From LZORAL124-50-18 sp051208045 (GTDB taxonomy: Bacteria > Pseudomonadota > Gammaproteobacteria > Pseudomonadales > Oleiphilaceae), in assembly GCA_051208045.1 (NCBI GenBank), contig JBPJFY010000010.1, forward strand, positions 1 through 64,000: DNA of 64,000 nt. Reading direction: 5' to 3'. A program made the position numbers and the translations under genes. This document shows, in pieces, positions 43,807-51,205 of the stretch. Each line of letters opens with the position of its first letter. Position 1 is the stretch's first letter. The notes below the pieces were generated by a model. The model made no database searches. It was not told the origin of the DNA and saw only the letters and a program-made list of their open reading frames with translations.

Positions 43807-44394
43807 TCAGTCTACAGCGCGATCCAGGTTGCTCAGGGGGATCGTAATGAACGGTAATCCCAATGCGTCGGTTTTCACTACCGCCTGAATGGTATCCCCG
43901 CGACTTTGTTTTCCAATGGGGCCCAGAAAGTAATACAGCTCAGAAATACCGTGAAACTTTTCCAGCGTAATCACATTCAGGCTGGTTCCTTCATCAAATG
44001 CGGGTATGTATGTCAAAGGGATGGTGATCCCGAAATTATCCAGGTCCGTACCGAGTGAGGTAAAGAAAACAGACAACGCCATATCCGCTGACTCTGGGGA
44101 GCTGACCACCTCAGCACCCCAACGATTGCTCAACTCCAGAGCCAATCGCTGGTGCGCATAATCTTTAAGTTCACTCTTTTGTATAAAGTGGGAATCCAAG
44201 TAGAGACGTTTGCCTGCCAATTGGCTGAACTCTGCCTCAGGCAGTTTTAACACCACATCATCAATGCTATGACTCACTAGTCGCTGTGAAGTCGAGCCCG
44301 ATAAGCTACTTTGTAGATCACGTGTAGAACATCCGGCTGTAAATGCGATGGCAATGGATAAAGCAGCAATGCCCGTAACGCTGTAATTTTTCAT
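43807..44394 (-). CDS. Putative lipoprotein of unknown function
   Basis: This is a 195-residue secreted protein whose signal sequence ends in AFTAGC, a slightly atypical lipobox that would acylate Cys22. The mature part is strand-rich and resembles small outer-membrane-associated lipoproteins of the curli/LPS-assembly type only in general shape (ALSVFFTSLGTDLDNFGITIPLTY). No family is recognised. It follows sohB by 10 bases on the same strand, so it is probably co-transcribed with this protease. Confidence 0.65.
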   Translation of the reverse strand: MKNYSVTGIAALSIAIAFTAGCSTRDLQSSLSGSTSQRLVSHSIDDVVLKLPEAEFSQLAGKRLYLDSHFIQKSELKDYAHQRLALELSNRWGAEVVSSPESADMALSVFFTSLGTDLDNFGITIPLTYIPAFDEGTSLNVITLEKFHGISELYYFLGPIGKQSRGDTIQAVVKTDALGLPFITIPLSNLDRAVD

Positions 44395-44404
44395 TATATT
44401 CCCT

Positions 44405-45442
44405 TTAGCTGATGAATGGCGATTTTTTCACCTGTGTAATCAATTTGGTAATTGCATTTTCTATACCCAGGCTGGCCGCCAGACCGAGCTTCTCCTGAAG
44501 GGATTTTTTCTCTGAAAATTTAACTTCAAATACATCTGACTCAAGGCATTTATCGGCCAAATACTCGTCTGATGTCATGAGTGAGTCCACTAGACTGACA
44601 TCCATCGCCTTTCTACCAAACCAGATATCACCGTTCGCTACCTGGGTAATATCTACTGCCGGGCGATGCTCTGTGACAAACTGCTTGAACAACTCATGCG
44701 TCTCTTCGAGGTCATCCATGAATTTTTGACGACCCTTCTCGGTGTTTTCGCCAAAAATGGTCAACGTTCTTTTGTACTCGCCCGCCGTGTGTACTTCGAA
44801 GTCAATGTCATTTTTCTTTAGCAGCTTGTGTACATTCGGTATTTGCGCAACCACCCCGATTGAGCCGAGTATGGCAAAGGGTGAAGCAATAATTTTGTCA
44901 GCGACACAGGCCATCATGTAGCCACCGCTGGCAGCCACCTTATCGACACATACCGTTAACGGAATCCCTCGCTTTTTGACGCGGTCAAGTTGTGCTGAGG
45001 CCAAGCCGTACGCGTGGACCATGCCTCCGCCACTTTCCACCTTCACAACGACCTCGTCTTGCGGCGTTGCCACCGAGAGTATGGCGGAAATAGACTCCCT
45101 CAGACCATGATTTTGAGACGCTTTAATGTCCCCATCAAATTCAAGTACATAAACTTTGGGTTTATCTTCTTCCTTGGCGTGTTTATCCTTTTTCTTTTCC
45201 TTCTCTTGGCGCTTTTCTTCTTTCATCCTGGCTTTCAGGTGTTCTTTGTCGAGCGTTTCCTCTTCAAGTATGTGTTGCATCTTCTTGAATTTCTTATTGA
45301 GGTTGCGAACCTCGATGTGGCCTTCTTCCCCTTTTTTCTCTTTGATGGCAAGTGAAGCCACTGCGGATACAATGAGCAGTACTGACACCACAATAGTGAC
45401 GGCTTTGGCCAGAAAAAGTCCGTATTCGGTAAGAAATTCCAC
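44405..45442 (-). CDS. sohB: Inner-membrane serine peptidase SohB
   Basis: This 345-residue SppA/SohB-family (S49) peptidase has an N-terminal membrane anchor (about 8-32) and a highly charged Lys/Glu coiled linker (about 45-95), as in E. coli SohB. The catalytic dyad is visible: Ser172 in VAASGGYMMA and Lys224 in AGEYKRTLT. It is thought to clear membrane-protein fragments or act as a signal-peptide peptidase. It is divergent from the SCP2 gene across a 263-base gap. Confidence 0.92.
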   Translation of the reverse strand: MEFLTEYGLFLAKAVTIVVSVLLIVSAVASLAIKEKKGEEGHIEVRNLNKKFKKMQHILEEETLDKEHLKARMKEEKRQEKEKKKDKHAKEEDKPKVYVLEFDGDIKASQNHGLRESISAILSVATPQDEVVVKVESGGGMVHAYGLASAQLDRVKKRGIPLTVCVDKVAASGGYMMACVADKIIASPFAILGSIGVVAQIPNVHKLLKKNDIDFEVHTAGEYKRTLTIFGENTEKGRQKFMDDLEETHELFKQFVTEHRPAVDITQVANGDIWFGRKAMDVSLVDSLMTSDEYLADKCLESDVFEVKFSEKKSLQEKLGLAASLGIENAITKLITQVKKSPFIS

Positions 45443-45705
45443 GATTTGTCCTCTCGTTTATGCGGCAGATTCGTAAATTATTGGGATAAAACAGAAAAAA
45501 CCAATAGGAAGCAGCGATATTCTTTCCTGAGTCGAGCAAAAGTAAAAAAATTAAAACAAGCGTTCGCTTGGTATTGACATCCCAGATCAATCCAAATACA
45601 TTCATCCCTGATCAGATGGTTGTGTTTATCTCTATCTGTTCCAGATGCATTGAGAGGGGTATCCTGTTCAATAGCACAATTCAAAAGAAACAAAAGGATA
45701 GCAAA

Positions 45706-46020
45706 ATGTCTGTAGCAGCAATCTTCGAAACATTGAAAGATAACTTTAACTCAAGTGCCGCTGATGGTCTCGACCTTGTATTCCAATTCGATATCGAAGA
45801 TGGTGACAACTATCACTTGGTTATTAAAGATGGTGCATGTGACCTGGTTCAGGGTGACAATGACGATCCATCCGTGACTCTGATCATGAACACAGAAACT
45901 CTGCAGGGTATCGTCAGTGGCGAAACCGATGGTATGCAGGCTTTCATGGCGGGTCAACTGCGTGCAGAAGGTGACATGATGCTGGCGACTAAGCTGGGTG
46001 AGCTTTTCAGCATCGGTTAA
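45706..46020 (+). CDS. SCP2 sterol-binding domain protein
   Basis: This is a 104-residue single-domain protein of the SCP2 fold. AFMAGQLRAEGDMMLATKLGELF near the C-terminus and the strand YHLVIKDGACDLVQGDNDDPSVTLIMN are typical. SCP2 proteins bind lipids or acyl chains in a hydrophobic tunnel; the ligand here is unknown. ATG 45706 with AGGA upstream was chosen, since the longer reading from 45568 begins with a non-conserved hydrophobic stretch. It is monocistronic and closed by a strong terminator. Confidence 0.9.
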   Translation: MSVAAIFETLKDNFNSSAADGLDLVFQFDIEDGDNYHLVIKDGACDLVQGDNDDPSVTLIMNTETLQGIVSGETDGMQAFMAGQLRAEGDMMLATKLGELFSIG

Positions 46021-46048
46021 TCCCAATTATCGGATTAACAGCGTGTAC

Positions 46049-46080
46049 AAAAAGGAAGCATCAAGGCTTCCTTTTTTTAT
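46049..46080. terminator. Bidirectional rho-independent terminator
   Basis: AAAAAGGAAGC (46049-46059) pairs with GCTTCCTTTTT (46066-46076), a 6-base loop between and a T-run after. It serves the SCP2 gene and the convergent 452-residue gene. Confidence 0.88.
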
Positions 46081-47438
46081 TAGAACTCTAAGGTGTCGGT
46101 TTCATCTTCATCAAATAAACTGGCGGGATCAAACGTAGAAAACTCGTTGTCATCTGTCGCGCTTTCACCCCTGTCATCCGGCGTATTAAGACTCTCTTTT
46201 TCTGTTATCTGGTTTTCTCCCCGCCCTTTTTCTCCCTGCTCTTTACCCCCACCCTCTGTTTTCCCACCAGCCGCTTCTGCACCGTCCGTTTCATTCGTTG
46301 GGGCGACCACTGTGCGGATTTTTTCCTGTTGAGATGTGTCCTCCAGATTCAGTTCGAGCTGATAACGGGCTTTATTGTAAGACATTAATAAATGCATGCC
46401 TTTCTTCAGGCCGGCTTCTGGTTTCTCCGGATCTAAATATTCGCAATCACCCCAGCAGTATTTCAAAATCGGGTCATATTGGCTTTGCAAGTCGATAACG
46501 AAGGTATTTATGTGGAACGATTTCGGGGTATTCGTTAAGTCGAGATCCGGATTTCCATATTTCTCGAAAAGTTTTTCCATGACCTTTTGTGCTTGTTTGA
46601 TTTGTAATCCCTTCATATCAAACTCATAGTGCACATGATACGCCCGTAGCGGGCTGTCGCCAGGTTTACCGATAAGTACACGCAACCGGATCATATTACC
46701 TATAGACAGTTTTTTCTCGTAGGTTACATCGAGCTGCGGGATGGACTTGGTGCCTCGTGAATCCCTTTTAATCCTGGATTCCGGCAAGAATATGGACGTA
46801 TCCTGGTAAGTCATGCCCAGGGCAATGTTCAGTATCTCAAAGCGGTCGACTTTGTCGCGCTCACTGAGTTTTTTGGCCCAGACCTCCGTGGCTTCCTGCG
46901 CGTACTTGTTAATTTTCGCCTGCAAGGCGTGCCATTTCTGGCTCGCTGTATCGTAACCATCAATAGATTGATATAGCTTGATGGCTTTTAATGTTTCTAT
47001 GTAGTCATCGGATTGCGCTAATTGGTCTCCCTCACTCAACACGCAATCGAGCTTGGCCAGATCCGTCAGAAAGTTGCGATAGCTCCAGCGGGTACTTACC
47101 TTTTTTTGATTCGCAATGGGTACATCACGCAAGGTGTCCCGCGCTTGGGTTAAAAGTATAAGAGAGCGCGTTAAGGTGGGAAGCTTGGTTTTTTGTTCCA
47201 ACAAGTGTTCAATCGAGTAATCAGCACGGCGACAGACGCGTTTATCCAATTGTTCCAGATACTGATCCATACCAGCATATGTGCCAAAAAATCGAAGATT
47301 CACCAGATTTTTTAAAGGCATACCAGATTGGAACGCTTTCTCAGCTTCAGAAAGCACTTCTTCCTGGTGGGCTATGTTGGCTACAGCGGTCGTAGACAGA
47401 ACAACTGCAAACATGCCGAGGCAGAAAATTCGATACAT
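46080..47438 (-). CDS. Hypothetical exported protein with acidic low-complexity C-terminus
   Basis: This 452-residue protein has a signal peptide (MYRIFCLGMFAVVLSTTAVA) when read from ATG 47438. The longer reading (47483) precedes it with a non-signal stretch. The body has no recognised domain. Helical parts (EVLSEAEKAFQSGMPLKNL) resemble periplasmic repeat proteins. After about residue 390 it becomes Gly/Glu-rich (GGKTEGGGKEQGEKGRGEN), ending in an Asp/Glu-rich tail. Its last codon touches the SCP2 terminator. The function is unknown. Confidence 0.65.
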   Translation of the reverse strand: MYRIFCLGMFAVVLSTTAVANIAHQEEVLSEAEKAFQSGMPLKNLVNLRFFGTYAGMDQYLEQLDKRVCRRADYSIEHLLEQKTKLPTLTRSLILLTQARDTLRDVPIANQKKVSTRWSYRNFLTDLAKLDCVLSEGDQLAQSDDYIETLKAIKLYQSIDGYDTASQKWHALQAKINKYAQEATEVWAKKLSERDKVDRFEILNIALGMTYQDTSIFLPESRIKRDSRGTKSIPQLDVTYEKKLSIGNMIRLRVLIGKPGDSPLRAYHVHYEFDMKGLQIKQAQKVMEKLFEKYGNPDLDLTNTPKSFHINTFVIDLQSQYDPILKYCWGDCEYLDPEKPEAGLKKGMHLLMSYNKARYQLELNLEDTSQQEKIRTVVAPTNETDGAEAAGGKTEGGGKEQGEKGRGENQITEKESLNTPDDRGESATDDNEFSTFDPASLFDEDETDTLEF

Positions 47439-47541
47439 TGCCTGAACAGAACACCATGAGATTGGATAAAATAGAGTTTCCAATTCTCAGTTTAGACGGT
47501 TTGTGAGCAAACTTAGGAGAATATTGACTGAATTTGAGTGT

Positions 47542-47799
47542 TTACTCCTCACTTGCATTGGCATTTAGCAAGTCTGGTCGGCCTTTCAGCGCGGTTAAGA
47601 ACAAGTCTTTGTGATCTGCAATGAGCATGGCAATCTGGTCTGCAGATTCATCGGATAATTCTGCGATATTCGTCTGCAGAAACTCACAGATCGACTCCGC
47701 CAATTCCAGTTTTTTATCGTGTGCGTCCGCTTCTTTTTTACTGGTAAACAAGGTCTTCTGCGGGTCTCGATCACTCATATAAAGGGTTACCAATGCCAT
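47542..47799 (-). CDS. yebG: YebG family protein
   Basis: This 85-residue protein matches the E. coli DNA-damage-inducible YebG: MALVTLYMSDRDPQKTLFTSKKEADAHDKKLELAES contains the family block FTSKKEADA-DK. In E. coli it is an SOS gene of unknown biochemistry. I could not find an obvious LexA box (CTGT-N8-ACAG) in the 80 bases upstream, so SOS control is not supported here. It is monocistronic. Confidence 0.85.
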   Translation of the reverse strand: MALVTLYMSDRDPQKTLFTSKKEADAHDKKLELAESICEFLQTNIAELSDESADQIAMLIADHKDLFLTALKGRPDLLNANASEE

Positions 47800-47879
47800 G
47801 GATGTGCTCCGAATTCAATCAATGGCTTCAAGACTATCAAAAAAACGCATTTAAACAAAGACATGTGTAACAAAGCTGA

Positions 47880-48281
47880 CTAGTCATGATGTTTTCTGTG
47901 TTTGTCCCGGTAATAGAATGCACCTCGAACCTCTCTGCGATGTTCATGGTATCGGTGATCATGGTAACTGTGATCAAGATACTGGCGTTCACAGGCTTTT
48001 CGTACGCGCCAACTCAGCTTGTGGCGATAGCAGGGGTTCACAGACTCGTGATGATGGTCATGCTTGTGGTGATCGTATCGGTATTTGCGGTCATTGTATT
48101 TGCGGTGATGGTATTTGTGTCGGTCATGCCCAGGGTAAACCCAGTGAAAAGCGCCGTTGTCCTGGGTTTGATAGTAAATATTGAAGGCGTCATGCGCCTT
48201 GGCTGGTGTACTCATCCAAACCAGGGCAAGGACCAGGGAGCATGCGCCTATTGTGGTTGCCGGGAAAAGTTTGCGCTTCAT
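47880..48281 (-). CDS. Histidine- and tyrosine-rich exported protein
   Basis: This 133-residue protein has signal peptide MKRKLFPATTIGACSLVLALVWMSTPAKA, so the mature chain would begin with His. It contains 21 histidines, mostly in HH and HxH groups (YHHRKY, YDHHKHDHHH, DHSYHDHRYHEH), mixed with Arg, Lys and Tyr. Such composition suggests metal (Ni, Zn, Cu) binding in the periplasm, but no family is recognised. Two cysteines (VNPCYRH and RKACERQ) could pair. It sits alone between yebG and the Hsp70 locus. Confidence 0.65.
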   Translation of the reverse strand: MKRKLFPATTIGACSLVLALVWMSTPAKAHDAFNIYYQTQDNGAFHWVYPGHDRHKYHHRKYNDRKYRYDHHKHDHHHESVNPCYRHKLSWRVRKACERQYLDHSYHDHRYHEHRREVRGAFYYRDKHRKHHD

Positions 48282-48651
48282 GGTGAATTCTCCGTCTTGT
48301 CAGGAACAATGATGTCAGCGTAACCCTTTAAGCCTGAATTCAACCTGAATACGTCGAAGACCAGGCTTACCTTTTCGGCCCGCCTTTGTATTCCGGCGTG
48401 TTCTTTCACCTGAGTCAGCGATAAGAATGGTTTTAGTTTCAATACTCTAAAAGACTCTATTAATCTTCAGCCTGAAGAGGGAAACTTCATTGTGAATTAC
48501 GGACGCCTGCGACCAGGCACATCATCCCCGCAACCCAATTGAGGAGTTGTACCCCTGGTCGCGTCAATAAGCTACAATTCCCTCCCCTTTGCACCGGCAT
48601 TGTCCGTACGCTGTACTACTACTTTTGAAAAACAGATTTTAGAGGTTAACC
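48282..48651. other. Gene-free region upstream of the Hsp70 locus with a 9-bp inverted repeat
   Basis: No gene is seen in this 370-base stretch. GCGACCAGG (48509-48517) is mirrored by CCTGGTCGC (48554-48562), spaced 36 bases apart, and TACAAT at 48573-48578 could be a -10 element just after it. The repeat may be an operator or stem for the DUF2760-Hsp70 operon; no sigma32 promoter was recognised. Confidence 0.4.
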
Positions 48652-49269
48652 ATGAATTTGGACCTGAATACGATTCCAACAACACTTGATATTGTTCATG
48701 TTGGATTGTCTAGCGTTGTCGTTATTCTGCTTTTGGTCGTGATATTGCGACCCGGAAAATCTTCTGGCGACAAGCAGGCGGGAACTTCCGATAGTAACGC
48801 GCCTCTCGACAACACCGTCGAGAAAATCGAGCCCGGTATTGAAATACCGACGACAGCAGAAAAAAACTCGGTAAAAGTAATTCGTGAAACTGGGCCGGAA
48901 TCTGCGTATCAAGTTTTATCTATCTTACAAAGTGACGCGCGATTTCTGGATTTTATCTCAGAAGACCTCACCGGTTATTCTGACCAGGAAATCGGCGGGG
49001 CCGCCCGTGTAGTTCAAGAAGGCGCGAAAAAAGCGATTTCGCAATACTTCACCCTCACCCCTCTGCGGGGAGAAGACGAGGAAACCCGCGTAACTGTACA
49101 AGCAGGTTTTAACCCCTCTGAAATCCGGCTCACGGGAAATGTGGTGGGAGAAGCGCCGTTTCAGGGCGTGTTAGTGCATAAAGGCTGGAAAGTCACCGAC
49201 AGTAAACTTCCCAAATTAACCGAAGGCCACGATGCAAGCATTCTTGCCGCGGCGGAGATTGAGTTATGA
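48652..49269 (+). CDS. DUF2760 domain protein of the Hsp70 locus
   Basis: This is a 205-residue protein with one N-terminal transmembrane helix (about 14-34, VHVGLSSVVVILLLVVIL), a polar linker and a soluble C-terminal domain (about 85-205) that matches DUF2760 in FLDFISEDLTGYSDQEIGGAARVVQEGAKKA and LVHKGWKV. The function is unknown. It overlaps the first Hsp70 gene by 4 bases, and DUF2760 genes are commonly next to such Hsp70 genes, so it may anchor or recruit the chaperones at the membrane. Confidence 0.85.
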   Translation: MNLDLNTIPTTLDIVHVGLSSVVVILLLVVILRPGKSSGDKQAGTSDSNAPLDNTVEKIEPGIEIPTTAEKNSVKVIRETGPESAYQVLSILQSDARFLDFISEDLTGYSDQEIGGAARVVQEGAKKAISQYFTLTPLRGEDEETRVTVQAGFNPSEIRLTGNVVGEAPFQGVLVHKGWKVTDSKLPKLTEGHDASILAAAEIEL

Positions 49270-51101
49270 GTGAACAGGACGTCACACACGCAGGCAAATA
49301 TGCCATAGGTATTGATTTAGGCACAACGCATTGTGTTGTGTCTTACACCCCCTTAGGCACGGACGACGATGACGTCAGCACCGAGGTACTCCCGATCCCT
49401 CAGCTGACTGCTCCGGGCGTCATCGAAGACAAATCACAGCTTCCCTCTTTCTTATACTTGCCACACGATGCTGAGTTAAGCGACGAGGATATTGAACTTC
49501 CCTGGTCGGAAGAAATGGCGTACATCGTTGGCACTTTGGCGCGCAACCTGGGCGGGAAAACACCATTACGACTGGTATCCAGTGCAAAAAGTTGGTTAAG
49601 CCACACGGGGCTAAACGTTCACAACACCTTTCTTCCCTTGAGTGCACCCGAAGAAGTAGAAAAACTCTCCCCTTATGTGGCGACGTGTGAATTTCTAGAG
49701 CATTTAAAAGCGGCGTGGGAGTATAAATTTCCGGAACATCCCATTGATTCCCAGGAAATTACGGTGACCGTGCCAGCTTCTTTTGACCCCGCAGCGCGAG
49801 AACTCACGGCTGAAGCCGCAAAAGATTGTGGTTTTGAGCATTTAACGCTGTTGGAAGAGCCTCAGGCGGCGGTTTACAACTGGATTCACAGTAATGGTGA
49901 TGCCTGGCGAGACCATGTCACAGTAGGCGATATCATACTGGTGGTCGATGTAGGTGGCGGAACGACCGACCTGTCCCTCATTGCTGTCACGGAGGAAGAT
50001 GGCAACTTGATGTTGAATCGGGTGGCCGTTGGGGATCATATTCTTCTCGGCGGCGATAATATGGATCTCGCACTAGCGTATAAGATTCATGCCAAACTGG
50101 CTGCAGATGGCACGCGTTTGCAGCCCTGGCAAATTCAGGCCATCGTTCAGGCATGTCGGGACGCCAAAGAAAAACTGCTTTGTGACGACGCGTTGGACGC
50201 CGTTCCCATCGTCGTTCCAAATCGCGGATCGAAATTGATTGGCGGCACCATCAGTTCTGAATTAACTTCCGAAGAGGTGCATGACGCATTGCTGGAGGGC
50301 TTTCTTCCGTTTGTCAGTGTGGATGAGCATCCTCAGGCGAATACGCGGGGCGCATTGACTCAAATTGGTCTGCCTTACGCTCAGGATGCTGCAATATCGA
50401 AACACCTGGCTGCCTTCCTCAGCAAACAGGCAAATGCGGCAGACGAGTTGTTTGAAAGTAACGAAAGCAGTTTCATCAAACCCACGGCCATTCTGTTTAA
50501 TGGCGGCGTATTGAAGGCTACACTGCTTAAAGATCGAATTACCAATCTGATCAACAGCTGGCTCGATACTGAAAACGCACCCGGTGTGAAAGTATTGGAA
50601 GGCATCGACCTTGATCATGCCGTTGCGAATGGCGCCAGTTATTATGGCTTTGTTCGACAAGGCAAAGGGGTGAGAATTCGGGGTGGTATCGCCAGCACGT
50701 ATTACGTGGGCGTGGAAAGTGCCATGCCTGCGATTCCGGGTATGGCACCGCAAATCGAGGCTTTGTGTGTGGCGCCGTTTGGCATGGAGGAAGGGACAGA
50801 GCAGACCGTACCTGGCCAGGAATTTGGTCTGATTGTCGGAGAACCCGTGCACTTCCGCTTTTTTGGTTCAACCACAAGACGGGAGGATCAGCCCGGTAAC
50901 CGCCTCGATTACTGGGAGCCAGACGAGTTGGAAGAACTGCCTGAAATCCGCGTGACGTTGCCGGTAGAAGATCGTAAGCCCGGTGAGGTGGTGCCTGTCC
51001 AATTGACAACGCGCGTGTCTGAATTGGGGACACTGTGCCTGGAGGCCATTCCGAGAGGCAGTGAAGAGGGTTGGTTGGTCGAGTTTGATATTCGGGACTA
51101 A
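49266..51101 (+). CDS. Atypical Hsp70 family protein (611 aa)
   Basis: This is an Hsp70-fold ATPase. Nucleotide-binding motifs are intact: phosphate-1 GIDLGTTHCVVSYT, phosphate-2 VVDVGGGTTDLSLI and the adenosine motif ILFNGGVLKATLL. The substrate-binding part is short and diverged, without the DnaK lid and without an EEVD-like end. It is not DnaK, HscA or HscC by its sequence signatures. It follows the DUF2760 gene (4-base overlap) and precedes the second Hsp70. No J-domain protein or GrpE is nearby, so any co-chaperone must come from elsewhere. Confidence 0.9.
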   Translation: MSEQDVTHAGKYAIGIDLGTTHCVVSYTPLGTDDDDVSTEVLPIPQLTAPGVIEDKSQLPSFLYLPHDAELSDEDIELPWSEEMAYIVGTLARNLGGKTPLRLVSSAKSWLSHTGLNVHNTFLPLSAPEEVEKLSPYVATCEFLEHLKAAWEYKFPEHPIDSQEITVTVPASFDPAARELTAEAAKDCGFEHLTLLEEPQAAVYNWIHSNGDAWRDHVTVGDIILVVDVGGGTTDLSLIAVTEEDGNLMLNRVAVGDHILLGGDNMDLALAYKIHAKLAADGTRLQPWQIQAIVQACRDAKEKLLCDDALDAVPIVVPNRGSKLIGGTISSELTSEEVHDALLEGFLPFVSVDEHPQANTRGALTQIGLPYAQDAAISKHLAAFLSKQANAADELFESNESSFIKPTAILFNGGVLKATLLKDRITNLINSWLDTENAPGVKVLEGIDLDHAVANGASYYGFVRQGKGVRIRGGIASTYYVGVESAMPAIPGMAPQIEALCVAPFGMEEGTEQTVPGQEFGLIVGEPVHFRFFGSTTRREDQPGNRLDYWEPDELEELPEIRVTLPVEDRKPGEVVPVQLTTRVSELGTLCLEAIPRGSEEGWLVEFDIRD

Positions 51102-51205
51102 GCCATTAAAATACCTGACCACAATGAACCACCGGGAGTTTAAAATGCGCCCGGTGGTGTTCAAGGCAGATTTGCAAACAATCCTTTGGTCAGGAGCACA
51201 TTTCG

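Noticed and set aside
47800..47880. LexA box in front of yebG.
   Set aside because: No CTGT-N8-ACAG sequence, even degenerate, was found by eye in the 80 bases upstream.
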